Shown here in pieces: positions 59,360 to 64,000 of a stretch of DNA of 64,000 nucleotides. This stretch comes from Rubricoccus sp038746605 (GTDB lineage: Bacteria; Bacteroidota; Rhodothermia; Rhodothermales; Rubricoccaceae). The stretch is from NCBI GenBank assembly GCA_038746605.1, contig JBCDKM010000008.1, forward strand, positions 62,001 to 126,000. Direction: 5' to 3'. Made by a program: the position numbers and the translations under genes. Numbering within the stretch: the first letter of the stretch is position 1; the number at the start of each line of letters is the position of its first letter. The notes below the pieces were generated by a model, which saw nothing but the letters and a program-made list of their open reading frames with translations, did no database searches and was not told the DNA's origin.

Positions 59360-60520
59360 TCAGCCGAAGGACGTGCCGGGACCATTCCAAGCCACACCGA
59401 AGGCAGCCGCGATGGTGGCAGCATGGTCCGCAAACGTCCCCCGAGTGCCGATGTCACGCGCTTCTCCTCCTGCAAGGAGAAGCGGAACGTGCTCGCGTGT
59501 ATGGTCCGAACCGGGATACGTCGGATCGTTGCCGTGGTCGGCGGTGAGGAGGAGACGACCTGCCTCTGGGAGTGTGTTCAGGAGGTCCGGTAGGGTAGCA
59601 TCGAAGGCTTCGAGGGCACGCGCATATCCTGCAGGATCATTGCGATGGCCGTAGAGCTCGTCGAAGTCCACGAGGTTGGTCCAGATGAACGTGGGCTCGC
59701 CACTGGCAGCGGCCTCGCGGATGGCGTCCAATGTCTTCGCGATACCGTCCGCGTTGCCTGCCGTCTTGATCTCATGGTCCACGCCCTGGCCTCCGAAGAG
59801 GCTCGCGATTTTGCCCACCGCGACAGTCCGCACGCCCGCCTCGCGGAGCGCATCGAGCACCGTCGGACCGGTGGGGTGGAGCGAGAAGTCCTTACGCTTG
59901 GAGGAGATCCGCTCATAGGCGCCAGGCGCACCGGTGAATGGCCGTGCGATGACCCGCCCCACGGCGTGCTCGCCTACGCAGACCTCGTCTCGCGCGACCC
60001 GGCACATCGCGTACAACGCCTCCAGTGGCGTCTTTTCGACGTGCGCGGCGATCTGGAAAACGCTGTCGGCCGAGGTGTAGACGATGGGCTGCCCGGTGCG
60101 CTGGTGCTCCTCGCCCAACTCCGCGATGATGGCGGTACCGCTGGCCGGGATGTTACCGAGGATGCCATCCACGCCTGCACGTTCGCAGAATGCCGTCGCC
60201 ACGTCTGGTGGGAAGCCGTGGGGGTACGTCGGGAACGGTGTCTCCAGCACGAGGCCCGCCAGTGCCCAGTGGCCGGTCGTGGAGTCTTTGCCTGCGGCGC
60301 GCTCCGTCAGGCGTCCCCACGAGGCCTCGGGATGGGCGATGGCCTCCACCCCGGCTAGGTCCGCGATCCGCCCGAGGCCGAGGCGGGCGAGGTTCGGGAG
60401 ATGGGGCCGCTCGCGCTCGCAAACGTGCCCGAGCGTATTCGAGCCCGCGTCGCCGTAGGCTGCCGCGTCCGGCGCGTCACCGACGCCCGCACCGTCGAGA
60501 ACGATGGAGACGAAGAGCAT
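59360..60520 (-). CDS. deoB: phosphopentomutase
   Basis: A 386-residue DeoB of the alkaline phosphatase superfamily. It interconverts ribose 1-phosphate and ribose 5-phosphate in nucleoside salvage. The N terminus LFVSIVLDGAGVGDAPDA carries the first metal Asp, GKDSTTGHWAL the phosphothreonine, and TADHGNDPT plus SDHTREHVPLL the remaining metal site. Length is normal for the family. Confidence 0.95.
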   Translation of the reverse strand: MLFVSIVLDGAGVGDAPDAAAYGDAGSNTLGHVCERERPHLPNLARLGLGRIADLAGVEAIAHPEASWGRLTERAAGKDSTTGHWALAGLVLETPFPTYPHGFPPDVATAFCERAGVDGILGNIPASGTAIIAELGEEHQRTGQPIVYTSADSVFQIAAHVEKTPLEALYAMCRVARDEVCVGEHAVGRVIARPFTGAPGAYERISSKRKDFSLHPTGPTVLDALREAGVRTVAVGKIASLFGGQGVDHEIKTAGNADGIAKTLDAIREAAASGEPTFIWTNLVDFDELYGHRNDPAGYARALEAFDATLPDLLNTLPEAGRLLLTADHGNDPTYPGSDHTREHVPLLLAGGEARDIGTRGTFADHAATIAAAFGVAWNGPGTSFG

Positions 60521-60582
60521 GGGGGATGGGGGATGGGGGAGAAGGCGGCTGATAAAAGGTTCCCGTTCGGTGCACGAGGCTG

Positions 60583-60591
60583 CCGAGGCGG
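60583..60591. repeat. isolated half of the CCGCCTCGG palindrome
   Basis: CCGAGGCGG followed by the usual GGCAGG extension, but no left arm. Lies 29 bases from the stop of the gene at 60621. Confidence 0.4.
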
Positions 60592-60620
60592 GCAGGCCTT
60601 TCTCCGCGCTCCGCGCCTCC

Positions 60621-61946
60621 TCAGCCCAGAATCACCGCCGTGTCTTCGCCTGTGTAGGTCTCCGACAGGGCACGCACGGCGTCTTGGCGGAGGAGGTCCG
60701 GCGTGACATGGCGCGGACCGTAGAGCGCCATCCCGATGCGCAGCGGCGTGCCGCTTCGCGCGAGGTCGCGGACCCAGTGCTCGGCCCGGTCCGCCTCGGC
60801 GTCGCACACCGCACCCACGACCAGTGCGCCCATGGGAAGCGTGTCCAGTGTGCCGGGGACCGAGGCGACGCGCTGCCGGAGTGCGGCCTCGCGTTCCGCG
60901 ACCGCCTCGGGGTCAGCTTCCTGGAGGGCCTCTGCCTCGTAGGGCACCACGAGTGCGAGCGCGATGGAGCGGCCCGTTTCTCGTGCCGTCGCGATTTCCG
61001 CGCCGAGAGCTTCCATCGCGGCGTCCATCGGCCCCGAGGGGCTCTCGGTAGGCTCAGGCGGAGGCGGGTCTGTCGGGAGGCCGAGGACATCGGCGAGCAG
61101 GTCCGCGTAGCGATCCAAGAGACGCTCGGCCCGGCTGTCGAGCGGGTACTCTGCCGGGACATCCACGATGAGAAGGCGGCGCGGTGCAGGTGCGGGCGCG
61201 AGGGCGCGCACAGCCGTCTCCCCGATGGCCCCCGGCTCCATCCCAGGGAGCACGCCCGATTCCGTCTCGCCGAGCACGACAGTGACGGTCTCTCGTGGAA
61301 GGTCAGTCAGGGCGGCTTCGGAGAAGCGGCGCGCCTGGGGGTGGGCGTGCAGTGCCGAGGAGGCAGGACCGGCTGCAGCGAGGATCAGGTAGCCGCCGTC
61401 GCCAGGATCGGGGCGGACGAGAGCAGCGGATCCGCGTGTGGTTGCGACGAGGGACCGGAGCAGAGAGCCTGCGCCTGGGGCGTCGTCCTCCCACCACTCG
61501 GGGCGAGACCGCAGAGGGCGTGGGGGATCGGTGATTGGAGCGGATGCGGGAGCAGACGGCTCGGGGATCGAGAGAGCCGGAACGTCCTCAGCCTCCGGTT
61601 GCGCGCGAGCCTCCGGCTCGGCTTGCGGCTCAGCGGACGCGGGGGTCAGGCCTCCTCCATGGTCCGCCTCGGTCTCCACGAGGAGTGCCTCGTGGGCCGG
61701 AGCGCCGAGGTGGCTGGCCGGAGGTAGGGGATCAGAAGCAGCCTGAAGGTCGGGCTCAGAATCCTCGGTGTGAACACGCACTGGACCGACGCCCAGCGAC
61801 TCCCGGTTCCACTCTGGAAGCGAGGGTTCGCCATCGAGCGAGCCCCAGAGACGCTCGCGCTCGCGCCGCCCCTGCAGACTCCGGGCGGCGAGCACCCCGA
61901 CCGCGACGACGACGAGGAAAAGAAGGAACCAGAGGAAGATCTCCAC
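60621..61946 (-). CDS. membrane-anchored protein with degenerate GAF/GGDEF-like region
   Basis: About 441 residues from a GTG at 61946. One N-terminal transmembrane helix (VEIFLWFLLFLVVVAVGVLAA) is followed by a Glu/Pro/Ala-rich linker (about 60-155) and a GAF-like domain (SLLRSLVATTRGSAALV onward). The last domain (AAMEALGAEIATARETGRSIALALVVPYE to RIGMALYGP) resembles a GGDEF fold without a GGDEF motif. It would therefore not make cyclic di-GMP. Upstream of deoB on the same strand. Possible signalling scaffold; assignment tentative. Confidence 0.65.
   Translation of the reverse strand: MEIFLWFLLFLVVVAVGVLAARSLQGRRERERLWGSLDGEPSLPEWNRESLGVGPVRVHTEDSEPDLQAASDPLPPASHLGAPAHEALLVETEADHGGGLTPASAEPQAEPEARAQPEAEDVPALSIPEPSAPASAPITDPPRPLRSRPEWWEDDAPGAGSLLRSLVATTRGSAALVRPDPGDGGYLILAAAGPASSALHAHPQARRFSEAALTDLPRETVTVVLGETESGVLPGMEPGAIGETAVRALAPAPAPRRLLIVDVPAEYPLDSRAERLLDRYADLLADVLGLPTDPPPPEPTESPSGPMDAAMEALGAEIATARETGRSIALALVVPYEAEALQEADPEAVAEREAALRQRVASVPGTLDTLPMGALVVGAVCDAEADRAEHWVRDLARSGTPLRIGMALYGPRHVTPDLLRQDAVRALSETYTGEDTAVILG
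61664..61713. repeat. candidate CCGCCTCGG palindrome inside a coding linker
   Basis: Arms CCGCCTCGG and CCGAGGTGG, 32 bases apart, read as HLGAPAH...VETEAD within the low-complexity linker of the membrane-anchored protein. Confidence 0.45.
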
Positions 61947-62095
61947 AGGGGGGAGGGCTCGCCTCGCGGCGTGCAATCGTGGGAGGAGAGAGGGCGTCTG
62001 TCAGACGGCCGCAATCTAGTGACACGGGTCTGACGCATCCTGCACTGGGTGCGCCCTCTCACTAGCTTCGGCGCCTTCCTTCCCACCACCGCACC

Positions 62096-62428
62096 ATGGA
62101 GACCTACTACAAGCCAGAGCACCTCCCCCGCTTCGGCGAGATCGAAGAGGGCTCGAAGCCCCTCGCCGACGCCTTCTTTTCCTACTACGGCAAGGTCTTC
62201 GAGGACGGCGCCCTTACGGCCCGTGAGAAGTCCCTCATCGCGCTCGCCGTGGCCCACACGGTGCAGTGCCCGTACTGCATCGACGCCTACACGCAGGACG
62301 CGCTCGCGAAGGGCTCGGACCTCGAACAGATGACCGAGGCGGTCCATGTCGCGACGGCGATCCGTGGCGGTGCCAGCCTCGTGCACGGTCTCCAGATGCT
62401 CGACGGCGTCAAGCAGCAAACCATGTAA
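62096..62428 (+). CDS. arsenosugar-associated CMD/AhpD-like protein
   Basis: A 110-residue carboxymuconolactone-decarboxylase/AhpD-like protein. SLIALAVAHTVQCPYCIDAYTQDALAKG contains CPYC (58-61), the redox-active pair. This matches the arsenosugar biosynthesis-associated peroxidase-like family that is encoded next to ArsS. It lies 75 bases ahead of the ArsS gene. Its role in the pathway is unknown. Confidence 0.88.
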   Translation: METYYKPEHLPRFGEIEEGSKPLADAFFSYYGKVFEDGALTAREKSLIALAVAHTVQCPYCIDAYTQDALAKGSDLEQMTEAVHVATAIRGGASLVHGLQMLDGVKQQTM

Positions 62429-62503
62429 GCCTGTAGGCGTACCGCTCATCTCTCTGTCAGACGATCCGCGCCGGGCTCGGCGGCGCGCTCCCACCCGCTC
62501 CGC

Positions 62504-63673
62504 ATGTCTTCCTCTTCCGGGGACGGTGCCGTCACCGTCTCGCTTCCCGTTCTCTCTGCCGAGTTAATCGCGGCCGCCAACGACGGCCCCAAGCGCACGA
62601 CGAGCCTGTACGGTCGTCGTACGCCGTTAGCTGCTCCTGCGCAGCAGCTCCGAGCGTTGGATGAAGTCCCGACGATCTCTGGTCCCAGTGGCACGGGCTC
62701 CTTCCACGCCGACCTCGTCGCGAGTGGATGGGAGAAGGGTCTCGCGCCCGCTCCGTTGGAAATCTTCCAGATCAACATCGGGAAGCTGTGCAACATGACT
62801 TGTCGGCATTGCCACGTGGACTCTGGGCCGGATCGCGTCAAGGAGAACATGGACCGCGAGGCGGTCGATGCGTGCATCGCGGCCATCGACCGGATCCTCG
62901 CGCACTCGGCAGGCGCTAGCCTCCACACTGTGGATCTGACCGGCGGGGCACCAGAATTGAACCCCCACTTCGAGTACCTGGTGGAGGCGTGTGTGGCGCG
63001 AGGGCTTCACGTCATCGACCGGTGCAATCTGACCATCCTCCGCGTCAAGCGCTACCGTCACCTCCCGGAGTGGTTTGCGGAGCGAGGCGTGGAGGTGGCC
63101 TGCTCGCTCCCTCACTATCGCAAGATGGGCACGGACGCCCAGCGGGGCGACGGCACCTACGGCAAGAGCATCGAGGCACTAAAAGCGCTCAACGAGGCGG
63201 GCTACGGCCAGGGCGATCCCGAGCGGATGCTGACACTCGTCACGAACCCGGTGGGGAGCTTCCTGGCAGGCAACCAGGCCTCACTGGAGGGCGAGTGGAA
63301 GGCCGCGTTGGAGCGCAACCACGGCGTCACGTTCGACCGCCTCTTCGCACTCAACAACATGCCGATGAGCCGCTACTTAGAGTGGCTCTTGGAAAAGGGC
63401 CAGTTGGAGGCGTACATGGAGCGGCTTCTGGAGGCCTTCAACCCGGGTGCGATCGACGGTCTCATGTGCCGCAACACGATCTCGGTCGGCTGGGACGGCC
63501 GCGTCTACGACTGCGACTTCAATCAGCAACTAGAGATGGACGCGGCGGTACCCTTCGCGCACGTCCAGGACTTCGACCTCGACGCGTGGCAGGCGCGGAC
63601 GGTTCGGACCGCCCGCCACTGCTACGGTTGTACGGCGGGTGCCGGTTCTTCCTGCGGTGGCGCGACGGCCTGA
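62504..63673 (+). CDS. arsS: arsenosugar biosynthesis radical SAM protein
   Basis: A 389-residue radical SAM enzyme. The cluster is bound by Cys96, Cys100 and Cys103 in CNMTCRHCHVDSGP. The C-terminal DUF3641 domain has GRVYDCDFNQQLEM and the Cys-rich CYGCTAGAGSSCGG. These match ArsS, which attaches an adenosyl group to methylated arsenic (after ArsM) on the way to arsenosugars. ArsM is not in the window. Preceded by the CMD protein, as usual. Confidence 0.95.
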   Translation: MSSSSGDGAVTVSLPVLSAELIAAANDGPKRTTSLYGRRTPLAAPAQQLRALDEVPTISGPSGTGSFHADLVASGWEKGLAPAPLEIFQINIGKLCNMTCRHCHVDSGPDRVKENMDREAVDACIAAIDRILAHSAGASLHTVDLTGGAPELNPHFEYLVEACVARGLHVIDRCNLTILRVKRYRHLPEWFAERGVEVACSLPHYRKMGTDAQRGDGTYGKSIEALKALNEAGYGQGDPERMLTLVTNPVGSFLAGNQASLEGEWKAALERNHGVTFDRLFALNNMPMSRYLEWLLEKGQLEAYMERLLEAFNPGAIDGLMCRNTISVGWDGRVYDCDFNQQLEMDAAVPFAHVQDFDLDAWQARTVRTARHCYGCTAGAGSSCGGATA

Positions 63674-63679
63674 GAGCGT

Positions 63680-63725
63680 CCGCCTCGGTAGGTTTGCGAG
63701 GGCATCTCCGCGCGCGCCGAGGCGG
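63680..63725. repeat. CCGCCTCGG palindrome, extended loop
   Basis: Perfect arms around a 28-base centre. Begins exactly 6 bases after the arsS stop (TGA 63671-63673). Confidence 0.9.
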
Positions 63726-63753
63726 GCGTATTGGCAGTTCCGAGGTAGGGTGG

Positions 63754-64000
63754 CTACGCCTCGCCCTGGAGGGCAGGGCCACGCCGGGGAAGGAGGGCAC
63801 TCACGTCGAGAAGCTGCCACGGGCGACCGTTCACCCAGATGGCACAGCGGCGACGTTCGGCTCGGGCGACCAACTCATGAGCTAGCGTGACGTAGGGCGC
63901 GAAGTGGCGCCGAATGTGGAGGCGGAACGGCAGGCCCTCCACACCTCTCGCGACCAGCGTGAGTCCTGCGTCGTCCACCTCGACGCGCTCCACTGCGCTC
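63754..64000 (-). CDS. unknown protein (C-terminal part)
   Basis: The frame is open to the right edge and ends with a TAG at 63754. The last 80 residues include DDAGLTLVARGVEGLPFRLHIRRHFAPYV and RRCAIWVNGRPWQLLDVSALL. No family can be assigned from the fragment. It is convergent with arsS. A GTG at 63993 could be its start, but a longer gene is as likely. Confidence 0.5.
   Translation of the reverse strand, partial: SAVERVEVDDAGLTLVARGVEGLPFRLHIRRHFAPYVTLAHELVARAERRRCAIWVNGRPWQLLDVSALLPRRGPALQGEA

Overview
This 64 kb window is a GC-rich bacterial chromosome segment with tightly packed genes and short intergenic gaps. Several features point to the Bacteroidota/Rhodothermota side of the tree, most likely a marine Rubricoccaceae-like organism (Rubrivirga or Rubricoccus type): a type IX secretion sorting domain, a TonB receptor with an N-terminal carboxypeptidase-regulatory-like domain, a DUF5916 protein, a CarB without its allosteric domain, tandem photolyases and many secreted proteins with AxAQ-type signal peptides. 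This placement is an inference from gene content. No rRNA, tRNA, CRISPR array, phage or insertion sequence was seen.

Layout. 1-6 kb: start of a GH13 amylase lipoprotein, a secreted SecD-P1-like protein, and carA / a 75-residue protein / carB for carbamoyl phosphate. 6-13 kb: a TPR Ser/Thr kinase, TonB, an outer-membrane barrel, a BtuF-like binding protein, a PAP2 phosphatase and an MFS exporter. 13.5-21.1 kb: a metal-acquisition locus with a TonB receptor and thioredoxin-like protein divergent from a DtxR/MntR regulator, ABC binding protein, ATPase and two permeases. Both permeases carry C-terminal winged-helix-like domains, and two DtxR-like operators lie in the divergent promoter. 21-27 kb: small secreted proteins, a BtpA-family protein, RidA and an unusual secreted protein with a T9SS-like domain at its N terminus. 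27-29 kb: isoaspartyl dipeptidase plus cyanophycinase, a cyanophycin-degrading pair. 29-40 kb: envelope and unknown genes, two photolyases, and a T9SS-exported repeat protein. 40-49 kb: phosphoglucomutase, an M28 peptidase, an epimerase, a PD-(D/E)XK-like protein, a YdeI protein and an M2 peptidase. 49-64 kb: a BON/LysM protein, FAD oxidoreductase, TIGR01777 protein, two orphan microcompartment vertex (EutN/CcmL) genes, a LacI regulator, DeoB, and an arsenosugar pair (CMD protein and ArsS).

The most striking signal is not a gene. A palindromic element with 9-bp arms CCGCCTCGG / CCGAGGCGG occurs about 37 times, roughly every 1.7 kb. It comes in a short form (2 bases between the arms) and a longer form (typically 16 bases between the arms, often with an inner inverted repeat). 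In 18 cases an arm begins exactly 7 bases after a stop codon, on either strand. Three further copies keep a TGA at that same distance although the neighbouring gene ends elsewhere. Several copies lie inside genes, mostly in the frame that reads RLGTEA. Many gene pairs also overlap as GTGA or ATGA, so the two ways of ending a gene here are stop/start overlap, or stop followed by the palindrome. Only one gene (the LysM protein) has a textbook U-tract terminator directly after it.
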